From Cryobacterium sp. N22 (GTDB lineage Bacteria; Actinomycetota; Actinomycetes; Actinomycetales; Microbacteriaceae), in contig NZ_PJJP01000029.1 in assembly GCF_002929555.1 (NCBI RefSeq), forward strand, positions 1-64,000: a stretch of 64,000 nucleotides of DNA, written 5' to 3'. The position numbers were made by a program, and so were the translations under genes. Positions 40,926 to 49,580 of this stretch are shown one piece after another (the stretch's first letter is position 1; each line of letters begins with the position of its first letter). A model generated the notes under the pieces. That model was not told the origin of the DNA and made no database searches. It saw only the letters and a program-made list of their open reading frames with translations.

Positions 40926-42155
40926 TCACCCTCGGTGCTGGCGCTCCAGGTCGTCCTCGAGCAGGTGCGGACGCGCGACGACGGCGCCGGCCACGGTGAT
41001 CGCCAGGGCCGTGCCGATCAGGAACAGCAGCGGGGCCGTCCACGCCCCGGTGATCTCGTGCAGCAGGGCCATGCACAGCGGGCCGAGCGCGCCGAGGGTG
41101 TAGCCGACGCTCTGCACGAAACCACTCAGGGCCACCGAACCGGCGTGGGTGCGGGTGCGCAGGTTGATCAGAACCAGTGTGAGCGGGAAGAACAGCGGCC
41201 CGAGGCCGGCCAGCACCACCCAGAGCCAGGTGAGCGTGCCGGGCGCCAGGAGCAGGCCGAGGTCGCCGATGAGGAAGGCGGCGACCCCCAGGTAAACCAG
41301 GATCGCCACGTTTTTCATCCGGGAGGTCAGCCACGGAATCAGCAGGGCGCAGGGGATGCCCATGGCGGCGTAGACCGAGAGCAGCGTGCCGGCCTGGGCC
41401 GGGGTCACGCCCGCGGTATCGATGAGCAACTGCGGCAGCCACGCGAACATGGCGTAGGCGTTCAGCGACGACGCCGCGAACACCACCGCCAGCGCCCAGG
41501 CGATCGAGGAACGCCAGATCCGGCCGAGCAGCGCCGGCTCCGCTTCCTCGACGAGGGCGCCGGGGGTGACCTGCACGCGGTGTCGCACGAACATTGTCAG
41601 CCAGGGCACGAGGGCGAACACAACGGGCAGCACCCAGAGCCCGAGGGACACCCGCCAGCCGGCGGCATCCGCGACCGGCACGGCGATCAGCGGCGGGATC
41701 AGGGTACTCAGTGACACCACGGTGACGTAAAGAGAGGTGATCAGACCCACCCGGTCGGGGAAGTACTTCTTCACCAGAGGCGGCAGCAGCACGTTGCCGA
41801 CCCCGAGTCCGGCGAAGGTGATCACGCTGCCGATCATCAGGGCGGTCAGGGATCCGGCCGCGCCGCGGGTGAGGTGCCCGATGAGCATCGCGGTGAGGGC
41901 GAGCACCAGCACGTTTTCCAGGCCCAACCGGCGGGTGAAGACCGGGGTGAAGATTCCGAAGACCGCGAAGCAGACCGGCGGCAGCATGCCGAGGATGCCG
42001 ATGGCCGTTGCGGTCAGCGGGATGTCGGTGGAGATCTCGCTGACGATGGGCGAGAGCGCCGCGACGGCGGTGCGCAGGTTGGCGGCGACCAGGACGATAC
42101 CCAGCAGCGCCAGGGTTCGCCCGGTCCACAGGGGGCGGAGCGAGAGTTCTGACAC
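40926..42155 (-). CDS. CynX/NimT-type MFS transporter
   Basis: 409 residues with about 12 hydrophobic segments. It begins LGIVLVAANLRTAVAALSPIVSEI, the signature of the cyanate/2-nitroimidazole transporter (CynX/NimT) subfamily of the MFS, with TFAGLGVGNVLLPPLVKKYFPDR in the next loop. The A-like motif between helices 2 and 3 (TRRLGLENVL) is present. It would be an inner-membrane importer or exporter for a small anionic or heterocyclic compound; the substrate cannot be read. The upstream gene is divergent (24-base gap to the gene starting at 42179). Confidence 0.88.
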   Translation of the reverse strand: MSELSLRPLWTGRTLALLGIVLVAANLRTAVAALSPIVSEISTDIPLTATAIGILGMLPPVCFAVFGIFTPVFTRRLGLENVLVLALTAMLIGHLTRGAAGSLTALMIGSVITFAGLGVGNVLLPPLVKKYFPDRVGLITSLYVTVVSLSTLIPPLIAVPVADAAGWRVSLGLWVLPVVFALVPWLTMFVRHRVQVTPGALVEEAEPALLGRIWRSSIAWALAVVFAASSLNAYAMFAWLPQLLIDTAGVTPAQAGTLLSVYAAMGIPCALLIPWLTSRMKNVAILVYLGVAAFLIGDLGLLLAPGTLTWLWVVLAGLGPLFFPLTLVLINLRTRTHAGSVALSGFVQSVGYTLGALGPLCMALLHEITGAWTAPLLFLIGTALAITVAGAVVARPHLLEDDLERQHRG

Positions 42156-42178
42156 TCCGCAAGTCTAGGCTGGACGGC

Positions 42179-42871
42179 ATGGCAGAATTCGCGCGACTCC
42201 TCCCCCTCAGCTTGCGGAGCGTCGGCAACGAGTCCGGCGTGAACGCACGCTGGTCGGGGCACCTGGCGGCCACCGTCACGGCCATCGCCGACCTGCTCGC
42301 CGGGCTGACCCCCGAGCAGTGGGAGGCAGAGAGCCTGTGCGCCGGCTGGCGGGTGCGTGACGTCGCCGGACACCTGGTCTGGCGGCTCGGCAGCAGCAGA
42401 CGGGAACTCGTCGGCAGCGCCGCCCGCGCGTACGTCGGTCACTTTGTGCGCCCGTCGCGCGCCATCGACGTCGTGAGCCGGGCCGCGGCCGCGGCCGAGC
42501 CGGCGCAGCTGGTGGCCCGGCTGCGGGAGATCGCCGCCGCCAGGGCGGCCTCGGGCCGCGGTGGCATCACCGAGCTGACCGAGGCCGTGGTGCACGGCCT
42601 CGACGTGGCGCATCCGCTCGGCCTGACCCTGCCCGTACACGCGACCGCGGGCGGGGCGGTGGCGTTGCGGCGCAGTCTGATCGCCCCCACCGAGATCAAG
42701 GCCGTGCTGCGCACCCGCCGGCTGATTGCGACGGATGCCGAATGGAGCGTCGGCCACGGCACGCCGCTGCGGGCACCGGCGTCGGGCCTGATTCTGTTCC
42801 TGTTCGGCCGCGGACCGCTGCCCGCCGATACCCCACCCGTTCAGGCACCGCCGGAGCAGCCGGCCGGGTAG
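42179..42871 (+). CDS. Maleylpyruvate isomerase family mycothiol-dependent protein
   Basis: 230 residues. It has the DinB-like four-helix family signature near the N-terminus: LAGLTPEQWEAESLCAGWRVRDVAGHLVWRLGS, with the metal-binding His in DVAGHL, and ELTEAVVHGLDVAHPLG near residue 140 with the other two His. This is the TIGR03083-type family whose members use mycothiol or related thiols; substrates are known for only a few (maleylpyruvate). Length is normal. It is convergent with ribF and divergent from the CynX-type transporter. Confidence 0.88.
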   Translation: MAEFARLLPLSLRSVGNESGVNARWSGHLAATVTAIADLLAGLTPEQWEAESLCAGWRVRDVAGHLVWRLGSSRRELVGSAARAYVGHFVRPSRAIDVVSRAAAAAEPAQLVARLREIAAARAASGRGGITELTEAVVHGLDVAHPLGLTLPVHATAGGAVALRRSLIAPTEIKAVLRTRRLIATDAEWSVGHGTPLRAPASGLILFLFGRGPLPADTPPVQAPPEQPAG

Positions 42872-42879
42872 TAGGCGGG

Positions 42880-43821
42880 CTAGCCGGGCGGGAGCTGCAG
42901 GATGGCGCGGGTCTTCACGACGTCGTCCTCGATCTGCCGGATCAGCGGCTCGATGCCGGTGAACGCGACCATGCCGCGGATGTGCTCGACAAAAGCGACC
43001 TCGACGACGTGGTCGTACAGGTCGATGTCCTGGTCGAGCACGTACGCCTCGACCTGTTTCTGCGGCACGCCCTCGAAGGTGGGGTTGTTGCCGATGGAGA
43101 TGGCGGCAGGATGGCGCACCCCGTTGTCGGTGAGCCAGCCGGCGTAGACGCCGTCCGCAGGCACCAGTCCCTCGGCCTCCGGCGCGAGGTTCGCGGTGGG
43201 AAAGCCGAGTTCGCGCCCCCTGGCCGCACCGTGCACAACCATTCCGCGAACGGTGGGGGTGTGCCCGAGCAACCGGGCCGCCGCCCGCACGTCACCGTCC
43301 GAGAGCAGCTCGCGGATCCAGGTCGACGAGACCCGGCGCTCCCCGAGCGGCGTGACGTCGTCGATCAGTCGCACATCGAATCCGTACCGGCCGCCGAGCT
43401 CTGTGAGCAGGTCGGCGTCGCCGGCACCGCGAGCGCCGAACCTGAAGTCCCGGCCCACCATCACGTGCCGGGCGTGCAGCGTGTCCACGAGGATGTCACG
43501 CACGAAATCCTCCGGCGGCAGCGACGAGAGCGCCCTGTCGAAGGCGAGCACCACGGTGGCGTCGATGCCGGTGTCACCGAGCAGGTCGAGCTTCTGCTGC
43601 ACACTGACCAGCTCGGCGGGACACTTGTCGGGGTTCAGCAGGGACAGCGGATGCCTGTCGAAGGTGACGACGACGGCGGCCAGGCCTTCCCTGCGGGCAA
43701 GGGTCTTCAGCTCCGCGATCACGGCGCGGTGACCGGCGTGCACACCGTCGAACTTGCCGATGCTCACCGCGGAGGCCGGCCAGTCGGTCGGAACGGCGTC
43801 GCGGCCGGTGAAAACCCTCAT
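42880..43821 (-). CDS. ribF: Bifunctional riboflavin kinase/FMN adenylyltransferase
   Basis: 313 residues from ATG 43821, which aligns with the usual RibF N-terminus (MRVFTGRDAVPTDW...). In-frame ATGs at 43857 and 43881 are alternatives; the last overlaps the upstream stop as ATGA, and none has a strong ribosome site. The N-terminal nucleotidyltransferase domain has SIGKFDGVHAGH (HxGH-type motif) and VTFDRHP, and ISSTWIRELL-like VSSTWIRELLSDGDV near residue 155. The C-terminal kinase domain has GRELGFPTANL, GVYAGWL, SIGNNPTF and VEAYVLDQDIDLYDHVVEVAFV. It makes FMN then FAD. It lies in the truB operon, as in many bacteria. Confidence 0.95.
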   Translation of the reverse strand: MRVFTGRDAVPTDWPASAVSIGKFDGVHAGHRAVIAELKTLARREGLAAVVVTFDRHPLSLLNPDKCPAELVSVQQKLDLLGDTGIDATVVLAFDRALSSLPPEDFVRDILVDTLHARHVMVGRDFRFGARGAGDADLLTELGGRYGFDVRLIDDVTPLGERRVSSTWIRELLSDGDVRAAARLLGHTPTVRGMVVHGAARGRELGFPTANLAPEAEGLVPADGVYAGWLTDNGVRHPAAISIGNNPTFEGVPQKQVEAYVLDQDIDLYDHVVEVAFVEHIRGMVAFTGIEPLIRQIEDDVVKTRAILQLPPG

Positions 43822-43877
43822 GGCCGCGCTCGAGGGCAGGTCTGAGGGGACGTTCATGGGCGTGGCCTGGGCGCCGG

Positions 43878-44342
43878 TCATGCCGGGACGCCGTTCCGGT
43901 CGGTGCGCTCCGGCGCGTGGCGGGCCAACCACCACATGCCCAGGATCGGCAGTACCAACGGGATGAACAGGTAGCCGCGGCCGTACACCGACCACACGGT
44001 GTCGTGCGGGAACAGCTGCGGGTCGACCAGGCTGAGGGTACCGATCACGAGAACGCCGAGCAGTTCGAAGCCGATGGTGATCCAGGCGATCCGGTACCAG
44101 GCGCGCCCACGCTTGATGAGCGCGACTGTCGCGACGATGTAGACCACCGCGGCGAGGGCCGACAGGGTGTACGCCAGCGGAGCCTCGTCGAACTTCCCGA
44201 CGATCTGCACGAAGGACCGGCCGGTTGCGGCGAGGGCGAGGACGCCGTAGACCATGATCAGCACACGCCCGATGCCGGTCACCCGGCCGGGATTCGTCGT
44301 GCCGGTGGCATTGTCTCCGGAGTCGGTCTTGAGATCATTCAT
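43878..44342 (-). CDS. Small four-helix membrane protein of unknown function
   Basis: 154 residues. A polar N-terminus (residues 1-22) is followed by four hydrophobic segments at about 24-45, 55-78, 85-105 and 122-142. The C-terminus is charged (RHAPERTDRNG). I recognise no domain. It lies between the 44401 membrane gene and ribF in the truB operon, and its stop can overlap an alternative ribF start (ATGA), so it is probably co-transcribed with both. Similar-sized membrane genes are common near truB-ribF in Microbacteriaceae by recollection. Confidence 0.68.
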   Translation of the reverse strand: MNDLKTDSGDNATGTTNPGRVTGIGRVLIMVYGVLALAATGRSFVQIVGKFDEAPLAYTLSALAAVVYIVATVALIKRGRAWYRIAWITIGFELLGVLVIGTLSLVDPQLFPHDTVWSVYGRGYLFIPLVLPILGMWWLARHAPERTDRNGVPA

Positions 44343-44400
44343 CGCTCAGTAATTATCGCAGCATCTTCACGCCGAACGGTGCCGGTCGTGTTCCCCCGGC

Positions 44401-44769
44401 TCAGACGCCCTGCACCGTCCAGATTTGCAGCATCCGGTAGAGCATGACAGCCACCGACAGGCACACCACCCCGAGGATCACCGTGCTCCACCGGCTGCGT
44501 TCGATGAGCGCCCACACTCCCCCGAATATCGGCAGCAGGATGGCGCTGACCAGGTAGGTGTAGAACTCCAGCAGGCTGCCGGTGGCCTGGTTTCCGGTGA
44601 GGGGCGCGACGATGGCCACCACGAGCTGAACGATCAGGAGCACCTCGACGAGCAGGGTCGCTCCCATGCTGAGGTCGGTGGGTTTCCGGCCGGCCAGCCC
44701 CAGGCCCAGGCAGAGCAGGCCGGCGGCGGTCGCGATCGCCAGTTGCAGGTAGGTGAACCACTCGATCAC
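44401..44769 (-). CDS. Small membrane protein coupled to truB
   Basis: 122 residues from GTG 44769 overlapping the truB stop (GTGA), with GAGGACGG upstream. Four hydrophobic segments at about 4-26, 35-57, 70-88 and 95-115 (VIEWFTYLQLAIATAAGLLC...). The loop between helices 1 and 2 has AGRKPTDLS. No known domain. It should be made by translational coupling with TruB. It is easy to miss because a longer frame in the truB region shares its end. Function unknown. Confidence 0.7.
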   Translation of the reverse strand: MIEWFTYLQLAIATAAGLLCLGLGLAGRKPTDLSMGATLLVEVLLIVQLVVAIVAPLTGNQATGSLLEFYTYLVSAILLPIFGGVWALIERSRWSTVILGVVCLSVAVMLYRMLQIWTVQGV

Positions 44770-45722
44770 GAGCCGTCCTCCACAAGCGCCGTGCCGGCCG
44801 CTGGTTCGTCTGGCGGGAAGTTCACGATCGACTTGGCCTGGCCGGCGCGGTACTCGACGAGGCCGATGAGCCGGCCGTCCGGGTTGATGGCGGCGATCGG
44901 TCCCGCGTCGCCGGCGCCGACGGGTGCGTCGATGCGCTTGCCGTGGCCGAGGTCGATGGCCTGCTGCTCGCTCAGGTCGAGCCTGCCGAAGAGCCGGCTC
45001 GCCGCATCCGCCGGGCCGATCAGGGCGCGGGCCACGTCGAGCTGGTCGAGCGGGTCGGCGGCGTCGATGCCGAACGGGCCGATGCGGGTGCGGCGGAGGC
45101 TGGTGAGGTGGCCGCCCACACCGAGACCCGCGCCGAGGTCGCGGGCCAGCGCCCGGATGTAGGTGCCGGAGGAGCACACCACGCGCACCTCGAGGTCGAG
45201 GAATCCCTCGACCGGCGTGCTGGAGAGCAATTCGAACTCGCTCACGGTGACGGGCCGGGCGGGCAGTTCGACGTCTTCGCCGGCACGCACCCTGGCGTAG
45301 GCGCGTTTGCCGTCCACCTTGATGGCGCTCACGGCGCTGGGCCGCTGGCTGATGTCCCCGGTCAGGGCCCGGATGCCGTCGGTGACGGCGGTCTCGGCCA
45401 GTGCGCCGACCACATCGGCGGGCGCGCGGGTGAGTTCCTCCCCCTCGGCGTCGTCGGTGGTCGTCGCGGCTCCCAGCCGGATGGTGGCCAGGTATTCCTT
45501 GTCGAGGCCGACCACGTAGGTGAGCAGCCGGGTGGAGCTGTTGATGCCGAGGATCAGCAGGCCCGTCGCCATCGGGTCGAGGGTGCCGGCGTGGCCGACC
45601 TTGCGGGTGTTCGCCAGGCGCCGGGTGCGCGCGACGGCGTCGTGGCTGGTCCAGCCCTGGGGCTTGTCGATCAGCACGAGGCCGCTGGTCGTGCTGCCGG
45701 GCGTGCGGCGTGGGGCGTTCAC
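44766..45722 (-). CDS. truB: tRNA pseudouridine(55) synthase
   Basis: 318 residues from GTG 45722, preceded by AAGGATTT. The open frame extends upstream into the TetR gene, but the TruB fold begins at GLVLIDKPQGWTSHDAV. The catalytic Asp is in KVGHAGTLDPMATGLL near residue 50; YLATIRLG, KVDGKRAYARVRAGE, VVCSSGTYIRALARDLGAGLGVGGHLTSLRRTRIGPF are the other family blocks. A C-terminal PUA-like domain ends the protein. It isomerises U55 in the T-loop of tRNAs. It is 22 bases after a TetR gene on the same strand, and precedes two membrane genes and ribF. It is separated from rbfA by about 8 kb. Confidence 0.95.
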   Translation of the reverse strand: MNAPRRTPGSTTSGLVLIDKPQGWTSHDAVARTRRLANTRKVGHAGTLDPMATGLLILGINSSTRLLTYVVGLDKEYLATIRLGAATTTDDAEGEELTRAPADVVGALAETAVTDGIRALTGDISQRPSAVSAIKVDGKRAYARVRAGEDVELPARPVTVSEFELLSSTPVEGFLDLEVRVVCSSGTYIRALARDLGAGLGVGGHLTSLRRTRIGPFGIDAADPLDQLDVARALIGPADAASRLFGRLDLSEQQAIDLGHGKRIDAPVGAGDAGPIAAINPDGRLIGLVEYRAGQAKSIVNFPPDEPAAGTALVEDGS

Positions 45723-45744
45723 TGGAAATCCTTCTTGGCTGGGG

Positions 45745-46392
45745 TCAGGCATGTTCTGCGGCGTCGGCGGCTGTGGCGCCGAGCACCACGTCGAGCTTGC
45801 CACGGAACGTGCACCGCATGAGTTCCTCGGCGTCGGGGTCCTCGTCGAAGATGTCGGGCAGCCGGATGGCCAGGAGCGTGTTGAACAGCATCCCGTCGGC
45901 CAGGAACCCACGGATGGCGTCCGGCGGGAACCCGGCCTCGTCGCGCAGCATCCGGTAGATCTCGAGGAACCCGGCCCTGGCCTTGGCACCGACGACGGTG
46001 TTATGCCCGCTGATGAAGGCCTGCATGAGCGAGAGCAGGATGCCTCGATCTTCGATGAGGTCGACGTAGGCGGCGCCGAGCCGCATGGCCAGCAGTTCCG
46101 CCTCGTCTTCGCCGTGCTCGCGCGGCTCGGCGATGATCTGCCTGAACGCGGCGACCAGACGCCCGAGAGCCCGGGCAAGCACCTCCAGAAAGAGGTTCTC
46201 CTTGGTGCCGAACATGCGCACCACGTAGGGCTGGCTGATACCGGCGGCCCTGGCCACCTGGTCGGTGGTGGCGCCGGCATAGCCCCGCTCACCAAAGACC
46301 ACACTGGCCGCGGCCAAGATCTGTTCACGGCGTTCCGCGGCGGGGATGCGCTCGGTGGGCTGGGCGGCTGCGGTGCCGGATGTCTCGTTCAC
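45745..46392 (-). CDS. TetR/AcrR family transcriptional regulator
   Basis: 215 residues from GTG 46392. The helix-turn-helix domain covers about 18-65: REQILAAASVVFGERGYAGATTDQVARAAGISQPYVVRMFGTKENLF. The remaining ligand-binding domain is helical with LLSLMQAFISGHNTVVGAKARAGFLEIYRML. It is divergent from the DHA2 transporter across a 90-base region that holds a palindromic operator, so it most likely represses that transporter and itself. Its downstream neighbour truB starts 22 bases after its stop, suggesting read-through into the truB-ribF operon. Confidence 0.93.
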   Translation of the reverse strand: MNETSGTAAAQPTERIPAAERREQILAAASVVFGERGYAGATTDQVARAAGISQPYVVRMFGTKENLFLEVLARALGRLVAAFRQIIAEPREHGEDEAELLAMRLGAAYVDLIEDRGILLSLMQAFISGHNTVVGAKARAGFLEIYRMLRDEAGFPPDAIRGFLADGMLFNTLLAIRLPDIFDEDPDAEELMRCTFRGKLDVVLGATAADAAEHA

Positions 46393-46394
46393 AC

Positions 46395-46448
46395 TTGACA
46401 GGTTATCAGTCGATTACTAATCTCCTACTTTGTAATCATTCGATTACA
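46395..46448 (+). promoter_or_regulatory. Divergent promoter/operator between TetR and DHA2 genes
   Basis: TTGACA (46395-46400), 17-base spacer and TAATCT (46418-46423) form a plus-strand promoter for the transporter. TGTAATC-ATTC-GATTACA (46431-46448) is a perfect palindrome just downstream of the expected start, and GATTACTAATC (46412-46422) overlaps the -10. Both carry GATTA half-sites, consistent with TetR autoregulation. Confidence 0.7.
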
Positions 46449-46481
46449 ACATTCCTGGCTCCGTTCCCGAAGGGACCTCCC

Positions 46482-47933
46482 ATGACCACCGCTTCTTCCC
46501 CGCCGGCCGGCGGTCGCCTGAACCGGGTGCCCGTCTGGCTTGCCGTCGTCGCCGCGTCGCTGCCCATGTTCATGGCCACCCTCGACAACCTCGTGGTCAC
46601 CAGTGCCCTGCCGGTGATCAACACCGACCTCTCCGCGACCATCGAAGAACTGCAATGGGTGGTGAACGCCTACTCCCTCAGTTTCGCCACGTTCATGTTG
46701 ATGGCCGTTGCAATCGGCGACCGTTTCGGCCGCCGCTCGGTGTTCCTGGCCGGCATCGCGGTGTTCACCGCCGCTTCAGCGCTGTGTGCGATGAGTGTCG
46801 AGCCGTGGATGCTGATCTCAGCCCGTGCGCTCCAGGGTGTGGGTGCCGCCGCGCTGATGCCGCTCTCCCTTACCCTGCTCGTCGGGTCGGTGGCCGACCG
46901 CTTCCGGCCCGCGGCCATCGGGATCTGGGGCGGCATCGCCGGTCTCGGCGTGGCCCTCGGCCCGCTCATCGGCGGGGCCGTGGTGGAAGGCTGGAACTGG
47001 GAGGCCATCTTCTGGTTGAACGTACCGCTCGGCGTGCTGTCGGTCCCGCTGGCGCTGATCGCGCTGCCCAATAGTTTCGGTGCCCGGCTGCGCGCCGATG
47101 TGGTCGGCCTGCTGTTGGCCGGCGGCGGGGTCTTCGGGATCGTCTACGGAATCGTGCGGGGCAACGAGGCCGGCTGGACCAGCACCGAGGTGCTCACGGC
47201 GCTCATCGGCGGCGGGGCGCTCCTGCTGGTCTTCGTCTGGTGGGAGGGCCGGGCATCCGCACCGCTGCTGCCGTTGCGGCTGTTTCGAGACCGGAGCTTC
47301 ACGGTCGCGAACCTGGTGGGGATCACCTTCAGCTTCGGCATCTTCGGGTCGATCTTCATCCTCATCCAATTCCTGCAGATCGTGCAGGGCCACAGCCCGC
47401 TCGAAGCCGGTGTGATGACGATGCCGTGGACGCTGGCACCCATGATCGTGGCCCCGCTCACCGGCATGCTCAGCCCGAGAACCGGCACAAGGCTGCCGAT
47501 CGTGCTGGGGCTGGCCCTGCTCGCGATCGCCATGTTCTGGCTCGCCCTGACAATGTCGGCCGACGTCGAATACGGCGAGCTGGTGGGCGCGTTCATCCTG
47601 GCCGGGCTCGGCATGGGGCTGGTCTTCGCGCCGAGTTCCACCGCCGTGCTCGCCAACATGGTGCCCGACGACCATGCCAAGGCGTCCGGCACCAACTCCA
47701 CCTTCCGCGAGATCGGCGTGGCGCTGGGCGTCGCGGTGCTCACCGCGGTGTTCACCGGCTCCGGCGGCACCCTGACTCCCACCGGGTACGTGGATGCCGC
47801 AGTGCCCGCCGTGATGGTCGGCGCCGGGGTGCTCGCCGTCGCGGCCGTGATCGCCCTCGCGCTGCCGTCCGGCCGCCGGGTGGCACAAGCGCCGGCGCCT
47901 CTTCCGGCGGACGCCCTCCTCGTGCGCGGGTAG
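46482..47933 (+). CDS. DHA2-type MFS efflux transporter (14 helices)
   Basis: 483 residues from ATG 46482 (an open frame to 46380 crosses the operator). It starts VPVWLAVVAASLPMFMATLDNLVVTSALPVINTDL, matching the LDxTIVNVALP-like motif of the EmrB/QacA (DHA2) group, followed by WVVNAYSLSFATFMLMAVAIGDRFGRRSVFLAG with motif A (GDRFGRR). About 14 hydrophobic segments are present. Such proteins export drugs, dyes or other amphipathic compounds by proton antiport. Adjacent divergent TetR regulator and a palindromic operator indicate inducible control. It ends 37 bases before the ketopantoate-reductase-like gene. Confidence 0.92.
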   Translation: MTTASSPPAGGRLNRVPVWLAVVAASLPMFMATLDNLVVTSALPVINTDLSATIEELQWVVNAYSLSFATFMLMAVAIGDRFGRRSVFLAGIAVFTAASALCAMSVEPWMLISARALQGVGAAALMPLSLTLLVGSVADRFRPAAIGIWGGIAGLGVALGPLIGGAVVEGWNWEAIFWLNVPLGVLSVPLALIALPNSFGARLRADVVGLLLAGGGVFGIVYGIVRGNEAGWTSTEVLTALIGGGALLLVFVWWEGRASAPLLPLRLFRDRSFTVANLVGITFSFGIFGSIFILIQFLQIVQGHSPLEAGVMTMPWTLAPMIVAPLTGMLSPRTGTRLPIVLGLALLAIAMFWLALTMSADVEYGELVGAFILAGLGMGLVFAPSSTAVLANMVPDDHAKASGTNSTFREIGVALGVAVLTAVFTGSGGTLTPTGYVDAAVPAVMVGAGVLAVAAVIALALPSGRRVAQAPAPLPADALLVRG

Positions 47934-47969
47934 TCCACGTTGCCCGGCCGGGGCTCCTAGGCTGAGTTC

Positions 47970-48971
47970 ATGCGAATTGCTGTGATCGGCGCCGGCGCCC
48001 TGGGCGGGACCTTCGCCACCCTGCTCAGTGCGGCGGGCCACGAGGTGACCGTCACCGCGCGCGGAGCCGGACTGGCCGCGATCCGCGAACACGGCATCCG
48101 GCTCGAGGGCGGTTTCGGCCCGGCTACGGCGCATCCCACCGCCCTCGAAAGGCTGGTCGAGACGCCCGATCTGGCCCTGGTGTGCACCAAGGCGCAGGAT
48201 GCCGAGGCCGCGATCGCTGACAACGCCACCGTGCTCGACGGCGCGGCGGTGATCGTGATCCAGAACGGCCTGGACGGCGTCGACACCGCCCGACGGCTGC
48301 TGCCCGGCTCTGACTGCTTCGGCGCGCTGTCGATCATCGCCGCCAATTACACCGAACCAGGTCTGGTCACGATCACTACCGTCGCTCCCACCTATCTCGG
48401 CCGGGGCTCGGGGCAAGCCGACGCGGCCACCCGGCACTGGCAGGCGGTGCTCGCCGAGGCGGTGCCCTGCCAGGCCATCGACAATTTCGTCGGCGCCCAG
48501 TGGACGAAGCTCGTGGTCAACATGCTCAACGCACTGCCCGCGATCACCGGGCTCAGCGTTCAGGCCGTCGTCGCCCACCGGGGCCTGCGCCGGGTGATGA
48601 CGTTGAGCATGCGCGAGGCCGTGCGGGTGGGCATGCGCCGCGGCATCCGGTTCGGGGCGATGCAGGCGCTCGGCGACCGCCGGCTTCGCGCCTTCTCGTT
48701 GCTGCCCGCGTGGGCGGGCCAGGTGCTGCCACTGCGGATGCGCGCCCGCATGGGCAGTGTGCCCAACCTGGGCTCCACTCTGCAGAGCGTCACCCGCGGC
48801 CAACGCACCGAGGTGGACCACCTCAACGGCGTCGTGGTGCGTGAGGCCGCCGCCGCCGGCGTTCCGGCCCCGGTGAACAGCCGGCTGACGGCCCTGGTGC
48901 ACGAGGTGGAGGAACGCGGAACGTTCCTCAGCCCCGACGACGTGCTGGCGCGGTTCAGCAGGAGTCGCTGA
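47970..48971 (+). CDS. Ketopantoate reductase (PanE/ApbA) family protein
   Basis: 333 residues. N-terminal NAD(P)-binding motif IAVIGAGALGGTFATLL, then VCTKAQDAEAAIAD, VIQNGLDGVD, and the C-terminal ApbA domain with VGAQWTKLVVNMLNALPAITGLSV near 175 (catalytic Lys in WTKLVVN and Asn) and HLNGVVVREAAAAGVPAPVNSRLTALV near 290. The family reduces ketopantoate to pantoate for CoA synthesis, but many actinobacterial homologues of this longer type have other substrates, so panE is not assigned. It follows the efflux gene on the same strand and its 3' end overlaps the convergent gene by 17 bases. Confidence 0.88.
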   Translation: MRIAVIGAGALGGTFATLLSAAGHEVTVTARGAGLAAIREHGIRLEGGFGPATAHPTALERLVETPDLALVCTKAQDAEAAIADNATVLDGAAVIVIQNGLDGVDTARRLLPGSDCFGALSIIAANYTEPGLVTITTVAPTYLGRGSGQADAATRHWQAVLAEAVPCQAIDNFVGAQWTKLVVNMLNALPAITGLSVQAVVAHRGLRRVMTLSMREAVRVGMRRGIRFGAMQALGDRRLRAFSLLPAWAGQVLPLRMRARMGSVPNLGSTLQSVTRGQRTEVDHLNGVVVREAAAAGVPAPVNSRLTALVHEVEERGTFLSPDDVLARFSRSR

Positions 48972-49557
48972 ACACCCGCTGGGGACGGTGCCGCTCGCTG
49001 AGGTCGATCACGGCCGACGCCACCTGACGGGGGCGTTCCTCCTTCTGGTAGAGGTAGTCGGTCTCCGAGGTCGCTTCGCTCTCCAGCAGGATGCGGTAAT
49101 TCCAGGCGTCCCGCAGCTCACTGCGGTTGATGAACTCACCGTCGATGACCAGGAACGCATCCGCCGGAGCCGTGGTCCAGGTCGGTTCGATCCAGCTGTC
49201 CCGGTCGGGGTCGAACACCTGGGTGACGAAGCCGGTGCTGCCGCCGAGCCTGAACGGTTCGAGCAGCACCCGGCGCAGCGCCGAGTAGTCGAAGCCGTGC
49301 CGGTAGAAGCGCTCCGGGGAGTCGACGCCGAACCGGCCGATGTCCTCCCTGGACCGCTGGAAGTAGCGCAGCGACGCCCGATAGGTGGGCTTTTCGGCTT
49401 CATCGAGCACCGCGGCCAGATCATCGGCGAAAGCCGTGCGAGCCGCGGCGTCGGCGCCGTCAACGGCCACGATCACCCGGCCCCGGCCGTTCAGATTGAG
49501 GATCTCGGTCGCGAGGGTACGCAGGTACTCGACGCGGGGTGTGGAAACGAGCTTCAT
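48955..49557 (-). CDS. Uridine kinase-like protein with a degenerate P-loop
   Basis: 200 residues. Overall layout follows small uridine/phosphoribulokinase-like P-loop proteins of actinobacteria: a helical leader, a strand-P-loop unit VIVAVDGADAAARTAFADDLAAVLD near residues 28-52, RASLRYFQRSREDIGRFGVDSPERFYRHGFDY near 62-90, FLVIDGEFINRSELRDAWNYRILLE near 133-160 and QKEERPRQVASAVIDL. In active relatives the loop reads GxxGxGKT; here Gly and Lys are replaced (GADAAARTA), so ATP binding in the usual way seems lost. The other blocks remain. It may be a non-catalytic or altered enzyme. It overlaps the convergent ketopantoate-reductase-like gene. Confidence 0.72.
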   Translation of the reverse strand: MKLVSTPRVEYLRTLATEILNLNGRGRVIVAVDGADAAARTAFADDLAAVLDEAEKPTYRASLRYFQRSREDIGRFGVDSPERFYRHGFDYSALRRVLLEPFRLGGSTGFVTQVFDPDRDSWIEPTWTTAPADAFLVIDGEFINRSELRDAWNYRILLESEATSETDYLYQKEERPRQVASAVIDLSERHRPQRVFSDSC

Positions 49558-49580
49558 GAATCGAGCCTAGGTTAGAACCG

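Noticed and set aside
46818..48902. 694-codon minus-strand open frame
   Set aside because: Shadow of the DHA2 transporter and ketopantoate-reductase-like genes; hydrophilic His/Gly/Asp/Arg-rich pattern of antisense high-GC codons.
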